This document shows, in pieces, positions 46,156 to 58,913 of a stretch of DNA of 64,000 nucleotides. The stretch's first letter is position 1. Each line of letters starts with the position of its first letter. The position numbers and the translations under genes are program-made. Below the pieces are notes generated by a model, which was given only the letters and a program-made list of their open reading frames with translations, searched no databases and was not told the origin of the DNA. Source of the stretch: Aquilaria yunnanensis. Its lineage: Eukaryota; Streptophyta; Magnoliopsida; Malvales; Thymelaeaceae. The stretch lies in assembly GCA_039654915.1 (NCBI GenBank), contig CM077597.1, forward strand, positions 29,858,001-29,922,000. Direction: 5' to 3'.

Positions 46156-47090
46156 ATTTATATATATGCAATACATACATGTATACACAATAATTATTCA
46201 AATACATATACATATAGTTATACAAATAAACATATACATATACATATACTTAATTACATATTTATAATAAAAAAAGTTAAAAAACTGAAAAAATATGAAG
46301 AACTAGTAATTGAATTCATGTAAAAAGTGACCAAATTCATATGCAAATTGAAGAACAAGCAATTGACTTCAAACAAAAAAAGTGATTGACTCAATTTAGT
46401 TGTAAATTCAAAATTACAACTTATGTGTTCAATCACTATTTCTGAAATTCAAAAAAGCAACCGATTATTCAATCATCTTTAGTTGCTGCTCCCCATAAAT
46501 CATAGTACATTAACTTAGTTGCTTCACTTTACACATTTTTGCCAGCCCAATTCTCCTTTTTTCTTTGTGACTTCCGACAGCCCAATTCTCCTCTTCTTTC
46601 AACATTCAAAATATTTTTGGCATTTTTTTTCTCAGGGATTTCACGTTTTCAATAATTTTTTATCTCTTTTGCTTCCTTTGTTAATTAAATTCTGTTTGTT
46701 TAGGAATTTTGATTTGTTGATTGTTTGCTATTAAATTGTTGTTAAATTTTGGTTATAGATATGTTAATGGTTGGATTATTATTGTTAATGATTGGATTTT
46801 ACCAAGTTTGTATTTTGTGGAAATTTATGAATTTGTATGCTATTAATTGTTTGTTATTCTGATTTGTAGTAATTTCAATTTTTGTAATTATGATTTTTTT
46901 AGTTTGATTAGTTAAATTCTCATTTTTTTAATGTAATTTTAGGAAACTTAGTAATTTTAGGAATTTTAATAATTTTAGGAATTTCATGCAACTTTATGAA
47001 TTTTAGTAACATTATGAATTCAATGTAATTTTATGAATTTTATGTAATTTTATTAATTTTAGTATTCTTATTAATTTTCATTTATATATG
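46156..47090. other. non-coding part of the CACTA element
   Basis: AT-rich continuation of the microsatellite that copy B interrupted, then sequence with AGTGATTGA / AGTTGC motifs similar to CACTA subterminal repeats (46300-46520), then a long AT-rich stretch. Probably intergenic or promoter DNA for the second CACTA gene. Confidence 0.45.
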
Positions 47091-48410
47091 GAACACAGAG
47101 ATGATACTAAATGTTAGCCGACAGGCAGTCATGACCACCTGGTTCATTGGGGTTAAAAGACTAAAGGCTTCTCATCTCAGTGGAGTTCACACCGAGGCTG
47201 ATGGAGCCAAGGGTAGTACTTATATACAAATCAGACTGGCCAACATAGGGGCGGGTGGGCTACACATCGACCTTTCGTTATGACTTCAACCAATTTTCCC
47301 GTGCCCACCATATATTGTTCAACATCAAGCATCCCCATTCATAGTTCTTTATTGGATATCCATATGGGCAATTCATCATCAAGCCTTCCTATTTACAGTT
47401 CACCATCGGGCACCTCTAAGTTTGGTTCAAAGAACCAACAATCGGCCCACCATCCTGGCACCTGCCAACAGTAGCCATGTAGGAGCTAGCTAGCCTCAAA
47501 TGAGCCACCGTCAGAGCATGGAAGTTCATTATTCTTGTCTTGTAAGTGATTTTAAAATTCTTCATTAAGATTTATTTTCATACAAAATTATTCATTTAGT
47601 ACGTTTCTAACAACTTCCATTTTTTGGAAATTTTGTCTGTAACAAAGAGTTGCAAAGAACGACTAGCAGCAAGGTTGTCAAAAATGGGTTTCTATTTAGA
47701 GTCATTTTGGTTTTTCTAGAGTCTTAGAGTCGTAAAAAGTTATAGAGTCATAAGACTCTACCAAAAATAGAAAAAAGACTTGGAGACAAATTATGAAAAA
47801 TATAAAACTATTTAAATTATCTTAAAAAAGTATCAGAAACAACCTGTAATTTGCATCCAAAATCATATTGATTTTGTGCTTAATTTAGTGGAATAAGGTA
47901 GATTTTTAGGTTGGCTAGGGCTTCAGGGTTCGGTCTTGGTGTTTCTATAGTGGGGAGGTAGGTTTTAGTTTAGGTAATTAAAAAATCTGTTTAAATAATT
48001 ATTTAAGTATTTTATTAAAAATAATAATAGAATTAATTATATTTGATTTGAATAAAATTGAAGATAATTTGTTACATAGTTATATTTTTGTTTGGAATAT
48101 TAAAATATTAAAAATAGTATGTATTTTATACAAAAGGTGCGTAATTCTAGGAGGAATTGAACATAATAATATTAATATTTATGAAAAATATATTAAATGT
48201 CTATATAAAAAAAAACGCTTAAAGCTACTTAAACTCCACAAATGTCAGGAATCACATTTTAATTACATTCGAACAAATGCTCCATGAAATGTTACAAAAA
48301 TGCCAAGTTAAAGAGACATTTATATTAAATGCCATTTTAACTATTTCTTAATTATGTTTAGCAACATTTGTAAAAAAGGCTATCAGGAAAATGTTACTAG
48401 AAACCTATTT

Positions 48411-48420
48411 TGTTGTAGTG
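48411..48420 (-). repeat. terminus of another CACTA element
   Basis: TGTTGTAGTG preceded by AAACCTATTT gives CACTACAACAAAATAGG on the minus strand, a canonical CACTA TIR. The 200 bp to its left carry AATGTTAC-type subterminal repeats. The partner TIR was not found. Confidence 0.5.
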
Positions 48421-49092
48421 CACGCACTTGGTGTCTTAACTGGCAATTTTACAATTGCTAGAAGTATTATGAGACACGTTGTAGAATAAAGAACTAGCAC
48501 TAGCATTAGGCCATTCCTAAATCCTTCTACTACATAATTACTGCTCCAGTCCCTAGTTTCCAGGAACATACAATTTGTTCCCAATTTATATTTTTTTTTA
48601 TAGATCTGACACAATAAGACTAGAGTCATAAAATCTCAATGTTTCTATGTTTTTTTTAGTAGAAACGCATTTCTACTCGTTTCTACCCAGAGTTGCATTT
48701 TTATTGCATTTCAAAACATCTTCCACCTCTAAAGTCGTAAAAACGTATTAAAGCGCGATTTTAATAACCATGGTTAGCAGAATCAGGAAGGCCCTTTTCA
48801 AGGGCAACACTCCTAAGTGGACTAACGTTCAAGAAGTGAGGGATGAGGAGTATATGGCATAGCTATGGGTATACAATAATTTTTTTCCCTTACTCTTACT
48901 TTTGTTTATATTATTCAATATTTAATGTAACTAATTTATTTGTTTCAGCAATGATATCAATGGCATCCATATGATGAGGACATTATTAGGTGGGAATTCT
49001 TCTCCGCATTGGGCAATAAATACAAAGACAAGCTCAACAATGTAAGGGATGACATTATTGGTATGCTCTTTTATGGGAAGTTGCCAAACAGA

Positions 49093-52000
49093 TAGGGTTG
49101 TAGGTTGCGGGTTTAAGGACAGGTTCGGGCTGAAACCCAAAAATTTCAAACAACTTCTTCATCCAAAAAATGTGGCCCGACCCAACCCTATTTAGTGGCT
49201 TAACCCGAACTAACCCTAACTCAAAAAAAATCTGGTTAGGTCAGGAGTTTGGCCTTGAAAATGAGTGGAAAAAAAATGCAAGCCATCTACACATGCCAAT
49301 ACATATTAGCAATGCACATTCTTTAACCGAAAAATAACTTTATAACACATATTATAGCCATAATTTAATCCAACACATTAAATTTGCCAACAATGTCATT
49401 AGCTAATTCATAAGTCAATTAGCTTGCTACAAATTCATGAGCAATAAGTGCACTACAATAACATCACAAATAGTCCACAACTATAAGTCTATAAGTTGAT
49501 CCAATGATCCATAACCATAAGCAAAACAAAAAATACAAAGCCAACAATCTAACAGTAGTAAGCAAGAACGAAAAACCAACAACAGTAACCAATAATCTAG
49601 CAATCCTCCACAGCAATAATAATAGCCACTGCCAGTAGCAAGCTAGTAAAATAAATGGAAGATTATACTAGTGTAATTACTATAATTGACAAGGTAAAGT
49701 ACAAAATCAATATAAATTTGAATCTACCAATTACCATAAACATAAAATAACCATCAAGCAGCATTAACAATAGGTGGTCTAAATGGAATGGACTGCAAAT
49801 CTTGGAAAAAGGAAAAATAATCAAACAAAGAAATTAGACACTTAATAAGTTAATTAAAACAAATGTTCCGTATTAATACTCAGAAAAATAAAATAAAGTT
49901 TACCTTGATTGAGCTTTCAAATTTCATACAGCTGTTCTTCAATATTGATAGGCTTCTTCCTCATTGCAGCTCTCATCCAATCTTATGCACAAATACGCTC
50001 CTCTACTATCTTTAGGGACAATGAACTCCTAAAGGGATTAAGCATGCAACCTCTGATACTAAAAGTTGATTTAGATGCAACAATGGACACAGGAATAGCC
50101 AAAATATCATGGGCAATCAAGGAAAGTACGAGGAACCTAGGGCTATTGACCATCCACCAATTAAGAACACAAAGTCCTCATCACCATCTTCACAGTTCTC
50201 ATCCAGATATTTATCCAACTCACTTTTAGCCTCAACACCACTAATAGCTTTCAATTGCTTCCTTTGATTAATTAGGGCTGCTGTTGACATACATGTTTTA
50301 TGATCATCCAAATCTATAACACTGATATCTAAACTCCCAACTTGTTCCTTTCTACTTAAATGGTCACTTTGAATTGAGTACATTGACTTGTACTCATTAA
50401 ACAACTCACTTAGACTAACCTTCACCTTTGCAATAAGCTTATCCTTCTCGGGCTTAGGATACATCTTTGTCATCACAAAATCCAAGTAGTCAATTTTATA
50501 TTGTGGATCAAGCACAACAAAAAAAAAGATCATCATATTACTCTTTTCAGGATTACCTCAATATTTATCTCTTTTTCAATTTCAAATCCATATTAAAAAA
50601 GCCTTTATCATTACGTGTAGTCCCAGCCCATTTACACAACAAGATATCTACAGAAGAAATTTCATGGACGTAAGTATTTGCAGTGACACAAAAAGAACCA
50701 AAGACACACAAAGTAAAATCATAAAAGGCTTTAAGCAATTGAGTAATATATATCACTTTGTCCCTTTAGGTTTCCCTTAACCTTTACCTTCCAAAAGTTC
50801 ACGAACATTAAAAGGATCTTGATCCTTAAATGCAACAAATGCCTTTTCAAAATTTAAAGTTGTTTTAAGCATCAAATATCTTGAATTCCATTCAGTAGAG
50901 GCATTAAGACAAAATAAATTCCTGAACTGAATTTTCTCATCCTTAACATGAATCTTGAACTTCAACAAACGTGCCAGAGATTGCCTAACATATCTCACAA
51001 CATTGCAGACAAGAATAATAGAATCAAAAGCTAGCTTAAGTCCATCATTCACTACCAAGTTTATTATATGAGCCACACACCTCATACTCATATGAAAATA
51101 GCCCCCATTTTGAGTACTTTTCAACATAGGACTGTTAATAATTTTGCTCTTTAAATAGACAATAGTTGTATCATTAGAACTTGCATTATCCATAGTGATG
51201 GTTATCAAATTTTTAAAGCCCTAACTACTCAAGGCTTTTGAATTGCCTTGCCAATTATTTCACCCTCATGTCCAGAAATTATGTAGAAGTTCAAGATTCT
51301 TTTTTGCAATGTCCAGTCATTATTAATGAAATAAAAAATGACACACATGTAGTTAATTCTTTAAATTGAAGTCCATGTGTCAATAGTTATGGACACCCAT
51401 TTAGAACTAGACACTAAAAATTTTTGTAGATTATCTCTTTCTTTGACAAAGACTTGATAACAATCCTTTGCAACAATTATCCTAAATGGTACTTGAAGCC
51501 TAGTTTGGAGAACATTGCAAAACCTTCTAAATCCTTTTCTTTCAACAAATCGGAAAGGAAGTTCATCCATGATAACTATATAAGCTAAGGCCTTCCTACA
51601 AGCATCCAAATCAAACCCCCAGTTATTCAAGATAAGATCCCCACAAATTCCATTTGCCAAATTAAAAGTTGCTTGATTTTTCCTTTCAATTTCCTTGCAC
51701 TTATACTCAATCTGATTTTTCAAATTAGTGGTGTCATGCTTTTTACCATTACAACAATAAACAAAACTGCAATGAATGCATTCATATTTCTTTTGGTTGC
51801 TGTCTTCAACAAACTTGAAGTGACCCCAATAGTTAGCTTTCTTCCCACCCCCACTCCCACTCGACTTCATCTTCTTTATGCTTGGCTTAATAACATCTTC
51901 ATTGCCAATAGTTTTAACAGTAGTAGAAGCTGGTGTTAGGTTCATGCTTGTTCTGTCACCGTCAACATCTTTACCACTAACATTACTAGCCATCTGGAAA

Positions 52001-53184
52001 AAAAAACTTGAGTAAGTAACATTGTGGAGATTAATAGAAAAGTTATCAAAACCACCAGATATTAGGATTAATATAGAAGTTATTAATAAAGAAGTTATTA
52101 ATAGAGAAATAACCATAAACAAAATAGAGAAGTGTTTAACTATCCGTCATTTGGAATTTGCAATAACCCGCATTAAACTTGTGAGCTAGTTAAGTAATTA
52201 AAGTATTCATATTTTCTATTGCCAAGAATATAAAACCTTAGTTAGTGAACTGAAACTTCCTCTTGACCATTCGACTAACTAACAAGTATATAAACCCAAA
52301 AGAATTTCCTTAAAAAAAATAGTTATATTTCCAACATCAGAATATAGAAATGACTTACAAGGATTACAATTTCCATCTGAACTCAATCAATTAATCAAAG
52401 AAGCAAGCAGATGAGTGTGAAAGTTTTAATGACTTATAAAGATTACAATTTGGTTCGATTTTCATCACTTTCAAAGAAGCTAATATCCAATCAATTAATC
52501 AAATTCAACCCAAACTAATATTCATCAATCATCAAACAAAGCATTGCAATTAAATTTGAAACTTCTCTCGAATGTTTTACCTTGAACCTAATTTTCAATT
52601 GAAAATTTAAAAGTTACACTTAGTGAGTCCTTCTTGGCATGAGTAGCAGCAAGTAGGAACGGTCCGGTGTATTGTGGCAGCCATTGAGGTCCATCTCAAA
52701 AAATGAGAATGATGGTGAGAGTAAGTGTGAGATGGAGGAATACATCAATACGATGAGCAATTCAAGATGGAAGGGAAAGAAGGGCAAAGTTACAACGGGC
52801 TAAGGGTGGATGAATGACAGATGGACAATGTCAGGGCGAGTTGGTGGTAGAGCTGCAAAGCCCAGTGTATGTGAGAATGAGAGACGAGCAACTACAGAGT
52901 AGCAATTGCGTTACATTTGGCTTAGGAATTAGCATAGGAATCGTATAAACTTAGTGGGCTGGGCTGGGAATATGGATTAGGGAATTAAGCATAATAGGTT
53001 TTGGCCTAACATTCGAGTTTGTTTGGGTGGATTTTGGTTCAACACAAGCCACCCCATTTTTTGACTTTTTGAAATAGGTCGGTTTTCGGGTTGACTCAAA
53101 TGGCATTAATTCATCTCTCTGACCTGACTCGACCTAGAAAAACAGGGTTGGGTTTTGGGTTAGGGAAAAATGCATTCACCCCTA
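49093..53184 (-). mobile_element. hAT transposon (RICESLEEPER/Ac-like) inside the CACTA element
   Basis: Ends TAGGGTTG (left) and CACCCCTA (right, reverse complement TAGGGGTG). Flanks are CAAACAGA (49085-49092) and CAAAATAG (53185-53192), an imperfect 8-bp duplication. Subterminal regions are rich in GGGTT/AACCC motifs at both ends (49100-49260 and 53030-53170), as in hAT elements. It carries one minus-strand transposase gene with few breaks and interrupts the Transposase_24-like gene. Confidence 0.78.
49917..51993 (-). pseudogene. hAT transposase, BED zinc finger type
   Basis: Start at 51993 (MASNVSGKD). The first 203-codon block has a BED-type finger (WGHFKFVEDSNQKKYECIHC, then H...LKNQIEYKC) and ends at a stop after VSITIDTWTSI. 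The middle block 51208-50777 (MITITMDNASSNDT, FHMSMRCVAHIINLVV, STEWNSRYLML) is the RNase-H-like core. 50536-50117 is the DUF4413-like part (LDPQYKIDYLDF, SELFNEY). The C-terminal dimerisation domain follows in a shifted frame to the TGA at 49919 (IAHDILAIPVSIVASKSTFS, NPFRSSL). At least three breaks make it inactive, yet the order is complete. Confidence 0.85.
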
Positions 53185-54110
53185 CAAAATAGAGACTTCA
53201 ACCTCCTTCATCCTTTCTGGCACAAGTGCATTTTGCCCGACCACTAGGCAACTTTGTACAACCATTGGATGACAGAAAAATTCCAGCATATGAGTGATGT
53301 TATAAGCAAGAATTGAGAAAATGATACCTATTATATTACTCCTATTACAATTTTAACCCACTAAAATTATTGTAATACTTTATTGACATCTTTTGTTTCA
53401 ATAAAATGAAGCTATGCAAGAATGCACCCCAGGGCATTCAACTGCCACAGCATTATCTTGGCAGCCAAATGAAGCAGATCATTTGGGATAATATGGTACA
53501 ACTTTCAAATTTTATAATATGATGATATTTTTAATTCATTTCTTAATTTGATTTTACTTACTTATTTTAAATTTACATGACAAACTAAAGAAGACAATCC
53601 CTAACCATCCACTAACTTCATTCACAATCACTATGAGATGTAGATTGACTAAGGTCTTATCTTAGCAGCAAATTGATGATGCGGTAAGTACGCCTATTTA
53701 AAATAATGTTATAGCAAAAATAAATTTACATTACTCACCACTAACATTGTCTAACCCTAAACTTGTTGTATAGCATTGTAGGCCAAGTACGAGGAGGAGC
53801 TCGTATAGAAGTATGGCCTAGATCCGTCAAAGCACTCCACATTTTGTGAGGAGTGTTGGGAGAAGTTTATAGGCGGACCTCATAAGGGTAGTGCATTGGG
53901 GTACCACAACTTTTATCATTCCCTGATTGGTTACAAAGTGCATGATTTGAGTATTTAATTTAAAAAATTTAACGTTTCTTTACATTAATTTAAAGTCATC
54001 CTAATCATTTCAGAAAATTAGGGATATGATTACTACTATACAGAACAACTATGTTGGGAGAATACAAAACTCTAAGCCCAGCTTATAAGTGTTTAGCAGG
54101 GGTTCATATC

Positions 54111-55503
54111 TGTTAGTGTTGTGCCTAAAAGTCAATCATGAGATGATTGTATTTTTGCACATTGAGCCATGATATTTTATTAAGGTATTAATCCAGCAAC
54201 TATGTTTGTTGTTTTGTTTCTGCGAAACGTAATAAACATAATTGTAACCCTAGAATAATGATATTCTCAAATGTCCCTGGTCTAGTATTATTGTGGAGCG
54301 GGATATAACAATACATAACGACTTGCATATGTGGAGACTAATATGAGATATGTAGTTTACATATGGGTACAAGTTGGAGAACATGTGTACTAGATCGACC
54401 CACCATGAGAATGTTACATGAATCGTTATATAAGTGTCATAAGTGATTATCATAATGATCATGGTATATATAGTCCTTTGACCTAAGGTTTTCAAGGTTC
54501 TCTACATATGAGTCACATACTTGGATACTTCCCTTTGTTGCTTGTAACTAAGTGAACTTGAAGGAGGTCATTAGGTATGTCACATATCATGCAGAGGGAT
54601 TTGTATGATCAAGATAAGATTTGTCCCTTCTATGTAACAGGAGTGATATCTTCGGGCCCTTTGATAGAGTGAGACTTAGAAAATGCATGGCCATACTTGA
54701 ATGAGTTGATATACGATATCAATGTCATCAATTTAAGTTAGTCTACTCGGTAATCAAGAAACTAAAGATTGGGCCATACGAGAGTGACACATTCCATGTC
54801 TTGTGCCTAGTCTTGATATCTTGGACAAAAGGACAATGGCATATATGAGTAATGATCATAAAGGTTTAGTCGAATCACCGACATTCTTGTCACTTGGGCA
54901 GCAATGATGTGTTGCTAGACACCGCTCATTACTTATGATCATTGCTAATGTGGTAAGAGCTTATTAGGTCGCACACATAAAGCTATTTGGATTATTAGAG
55001 TGCATAGGCTAATTATTTGGGTTATCGTTTTATGATAATTTCATGTTAATAATTGGACCAAAAGTTGAGCCATTATTAAGCCCAAAATTAATGTCTAATT
55101 GGATTAGGGCTTTGAAACCCATTAGGCCTGAAAGTTAAGTCTTACTATAAATACAACTTTTAGTGAGAAATTCACAGCCTTGCCCTAGCCTCCTAAAAGA
55201 GACAGCTGCACTCTTCTCTTGCTATTCCTTGGAGGACGCAATATAGCACTGCGAGTGCAAGAGAAACACATCTGCCTGGACGTGGTGGAAGCATGGTGAT
55301 CCCGAGAGGCTCGTGTGGATACCATAGAGAGCTTGAACACGTCAACTATTCAGGTTTTGTGATTCGACTCTACAGTTGGGTAAGAGTTCTCAACTGAAAT
55401 TAGGTATGAAAATTTTTGAACACCTAGTTTACCCCGTTTTACTTAGATCATGGAGAGTTTCGGTTAAATTCCGCTGTGCTTGTTTGGCTCCCGAATCCCT
55501 ACA
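54111..55503 (+). repeat. solo LTR, same family as 11873-13308
   Basis: Starts TGTTAGTGTTGTGCC and ends CCCTACA. Reads as the reverse complement of 11873-13308 along its whole length. Flanks ATATC (54106-54110) and ATGTC (55504-55508) fit a 5-bp duplication with one change. TATA-like CTATAAATAC near 55145. It lies in an intron or exon of the second CACTA gene. Confidence 0.8.
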
Positions 55504-55990
55504 ATGTCATAGCAGGCAGTGTGGTCTTAAACGGATGCGAAGGTGTGATGTTTAGTTGCCATAACCTCACAATTACAATAGGGGTGGCAGGCTTGAGTTT
55601 GCCAAGATTTGATGGCGGCTTACACTGCAACAGTCAGCCAGATGCACGTTCAGGGCAACCTACCATGAAGAGTTGATCCCAGTTACATATCATCAGGGTT
55701 GGGCTCAAGTGGTTCCTTTCCGGCATCCTCATTCCTACCTAGTGGAGTACCTAAGGAAGACGAGATCTTATGTCCCAAGCCATCCTCGATCTTGGGGGTG
55801 CATGTCAGGGTCAATGCAGTTGGATCTGCAAATGTCACATTATCTACAAGCACCACCAGCACAAATGACTGGATCGAACAGTAGCCTCATCATCTACCAG
55901 ATTAAGTGACAGGATTCAACCTTCAGTCAGATGCTTATTACACCCAAATACCTTAAACGACTCAAAAGAATCATGAGAGCCTACAGACTG

Positions 55991-57959
55991 AGTTAGAGAG
56001 TTAGGTACTAATGAATACTCATAAGTTTATAGTTATTAAAAGTTTAAATCATCATTATACACTTTGAGTATAATTAATTTTTATAATATGAGCAGTTGTT
56101 TATAGAAGTTCGATTAAGTTACACTTCACTCATATTTACTGTTAATATGTGGGGTTACTATTTAACACATTTCACTGTTCATATGGAAGGTACTATCATA
56201 TGTGAGTTATTGTTCATCTGTATAAAGTTGAAAGGTTTTCATTTACAAAATATGCTAAATAACAGTTTTATGTAGTTGGATAAAATTATAATATCTCTAA
56301 ACTAGAAATGCCAAATCAGGCCATTATTAGATCAATGATCGGGTTTTCAATCATCTATAATCTTTGGTTTGTGGCCCATCCCAATTGAGAGATAGAGGAA
56401 GCCAAATTTGGATCACAAACAAAATTAGTTCTAACATTCACATATTTGGTAGCCTTTCATGAGAAAAATCACGTATGGAGTTGTGGATGTCAGAATTGAG
56501 TGATTCTATATCCATATAAAAGTCAACACATAGATCTTCAACTTTAGTTCATATGCTAAGAACCAATTTGATCATTTTCGTTGCCAAACTATCGTTATAA
56601 GTAAGACCATTTGTCCTACTACACGCTGAAGAGTAGTTTTGGTAGAAAAATTATAACTTAAGCTATAGATATTAGTTTTAAAGTATCAAGATTATATTTT
56701 GAAGCTAAAGAAGAGATCTACAAATCTCATGCTTTGAGGAAAAGCTAAATCAATGTGTATGGTGGTCAAAAAAATTAGAAAAAGTTTGAGCCACCTTTGT
56801 TGATTTGTTTTTCACCTATCTTATTATTTCACCTACCCCAACCCTAAGGCTCTATAAATGGGTAGTGGGCGGAGGATGAAATCAAGCAGATTTTAGGCAA
56901 AGTTATAGTTCTTATATCAAAGATAACTCACATTCTTTGATTTTATTCTTATTTTCTATCTCGAAACTCTATTTAAGGTGTATTGTTCTTGTTCTTCCTT
57001 TGATCTTTCAACCTATCTTTATTTCAGTTTTATACATGTTGTTTACTCTTATCATGACTAACTAATTTTCTTTTGCTAAAGTAAAAAGGTAAAATTTTTT
57101 GTATAAAGGTTATGGATAATTTAAATAGATTTTAGCATTATTGGTATTTACTTTATTAATTGACTTAGCTAACCTCCTTGTTAAGTGAAAGTTTTGATTC
57201 ATCATAATCGATCATTGGCACAAATGCTACTTGATTCCTGCTATAAAGCATAGCTCTGCTGACTGTGATACTTTTGAATCTTGAGTTATTGTGGATAAAA
57301 ATTGGTATGATGGATACTTGAACTCATTAACAAGTGTTGGTATTATAAGATCAATGAAAAATAATATTAACTCATGTATAATATTTCTGGAATTTGATTA
57401 CTAAATTCTTCGATTGAGACCTTTTTTGTGTATGGATACTAATTGAATAGCAAGATGTGCTAAATTTAATCATAACTAATATAACAAAAGTCGAACATCC
57501 AACCTTAGCAATTTCTTTGAATTTGAATTTCAATCCACACTTGTTCACTCCTTGCACGAAAAACTTTCTTTTTTAAAAATCTATAATTTATATTTCTAAA
57601 TTCACTTCCCTGTGGTTCAACACTCACACTATTGCGATTTTATTACTTGTGATAACCTAGTCTTAAGTTACAACTATTGAAATGCAGCAGGGTCGAAAGA
57701 CTAGGTAGTCAGGGTGATTAAAATGATAACCAGTATTTTGATATTACTGATCTAAACTTGGAGGGCTAGGAACTTTTTTTTTTGTATAAAATTTACATTA
57801 AAATTAAAATAAATTATTTTTGAATTATTTTGACTTAATTAATATTTTATATATTCTAAATAATTTATATTTTTTGGTATATTTTAAATGATATTATTAC
57901 TATTTTAAATAAAAATTTTAATATTTTATAAATAATATATATTTCTATACGTTTAACAA
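55991..57959. other. non-coding part of the CACTA element
   Basis: AT-rich, no domain recognised. Probably 3' flank of the second gene. Short ORFs lack support. Confidence 0.4.
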
Positions 57960-58217
57960 CTTTAGCCACTAAATGTGTCCCTTTTCTGCTCTAGGAATTT
58001 GCAACTAATACTTAGTTGCTACTATTACGACTAACACTTCAGTCGCCACTTGCTAGTGTGTCCTATAAAAAGTGACTGATTATTTCAATCGTGAATCAAT
58101 CACATTTTATTAGCGACTAGGACTTTTACAATTGAATATGGTAGTCACAATTCAATAGCTTTTTGAAACTGATAGTGATTGGATATTCATTCACTTTTTT
58201 TCTTTTACGTTTTAGTG
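57960..58217. repeat. right subterminal repeats and TIR of the CACTA element
   Basis: Motifs GCGACTA, AGTCGCCA and TAGTTGCTA in both orientations, then AAGTGA-type motifs and the terminal TTTTAGTG. Confidence 0.7.
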
Positions 58218-58220
58218 TAA

Positions 58221-58904
58221 GAATCTAAAATGGAAGCTTTGTTGATGCAATTGCCAGGAAGGATGGAGGTAAGGGAAGATAAGTTGGCCTAAGAAAGCTT
58301 TAGGCCACCTCATCTAGAAAAGACCTATACCCGAGGTAAAGGAAAATGTCTCAATGAAGTAGGCAATTAGGATCTCTAAGAATAGATGAGCCTGAAAGAG
58401 AAAATAAGGAAGAGCAACTAAGGAGACCTACGAAAGAGTAGCCAGGAGTGATAACCTACACTCCATCAAGCTTAACATTTTACCTTTCCAAGGGAGGAGT
58501 GACCTCAAAGCCTATTTGGAATTGGAGGCCAAGATGGAAATGATCTTTGACTACCATCAGTACTTAAAGAAAGTTAAGTTGGCTATCGTTGAATTCACCA
58601 ACTATGTTCTTATGTGGTGGCAGCAATTAGTGCAAAAAAGGAGGAGAGATAAACAGGACCCTATCCAAACTTAGTATGAGCTCAAGGCTACAATAAGAAA
58701 GAGGTTCATTCTTACCTACTGTCGAAGTGAGCCCATATCAAATGCTCCAAAGGTTGATTCAGGGAATCAAATTAGTTGAGAACTTTGCAAAGGAAATGGA
58801 GATGACAATGAATAGGACAAACGTTGAGGAGGACCCAAAGACCAACATGGCCCCTTTTTTCGATGCTTGAACCCAAACATTGCTAATGTTGTGGATTTGC
58901 ATCC
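58221..58904 (+). pseudogene. gag of the chromovirus-like gypsy element, main piece
   Basis: Continues the gag begun at 27890 on the other side of the CACTA element. At 58470-58850 it reads LNILPFQGRSDLKAYLELEAKME, KKVKLAIVEFTNYVLMWWQQL, a classic chromovirus capsid motif set (usually F.G..DPEAYLEWE, WW..L), then NVEEDPKTNMAPFFDA. Stops and small shifts present. Cut at 58913 by a MULE. Confidence 0.8.
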
Positions 58905-58913
58905 TTATTTTAA

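Larger units (their letters stand above)
47100..55990 (+). pseudogene. second CACTA gene, Transposase_24-like, interrupted
   Basis: Scattered exon-like blocks: 47100-47540 (Ser/Pro-rich), 48780-49070 (ending YDEDIIRWEFFSALGNKYKDKLNN-like), 53200-53300 (WMTEKFQHMSDVISKN), 53775-53940 (KYEEELV, GLDPSKHSTFCEECWEKFIGG), and possibly 55680-55900. This order and wording resemble the plant Ptta/En-Spm transposase family (Transposase_24) that accompanies TNP2 in CACTA elements. The gene is broken by a hAT element and a solo LTR and by many stops. Exon boundaries are approximate. The role in the element is DNA binding or regulation by analogy only. Confidence 0.55.
27949..58217 (+). mobile_element. 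CACTA (En/Spm) DNA transposon with nested insertions
   Basis: The left end CACTACAACAGAAATGCAAA and the right end (reverse complement CACTAAAACGTAAAAGAAAA) are imperfect inverted repeats, both followed by AAAAAAGTGA. The flanking 3 bp are CAA (27946-27948) and TAA (58218-58220), a 3-bp duplication with one change. Subterminal repeats of the AGTCGC/GCGACT type occur at both ends (27990-28240 and 57960-58140). Inside are a TNP2-type transposase and a second Transposase_24-like gene, both dead. Three insertions (32966-46150, 49093-53184, 54111-55503) account for about 18.7 kb of the 30.3 kb. Confidence 0.8.

Noticed and set aside
46011..46267. Ile/Tyr/His-rich ORF at the end of copy B
   Set aside because: Half lies in the LTR and half in an AT microsatellite.
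55504..55520. Possible Met-type PBS (TGTCATAGCAGG) after the LTR at 54111-55503
   Set aside because: Two mismatches to TATCAGAGCAGG, while the flanks give a plausible 5-bp duplication for a solo LTR. No gag follows.
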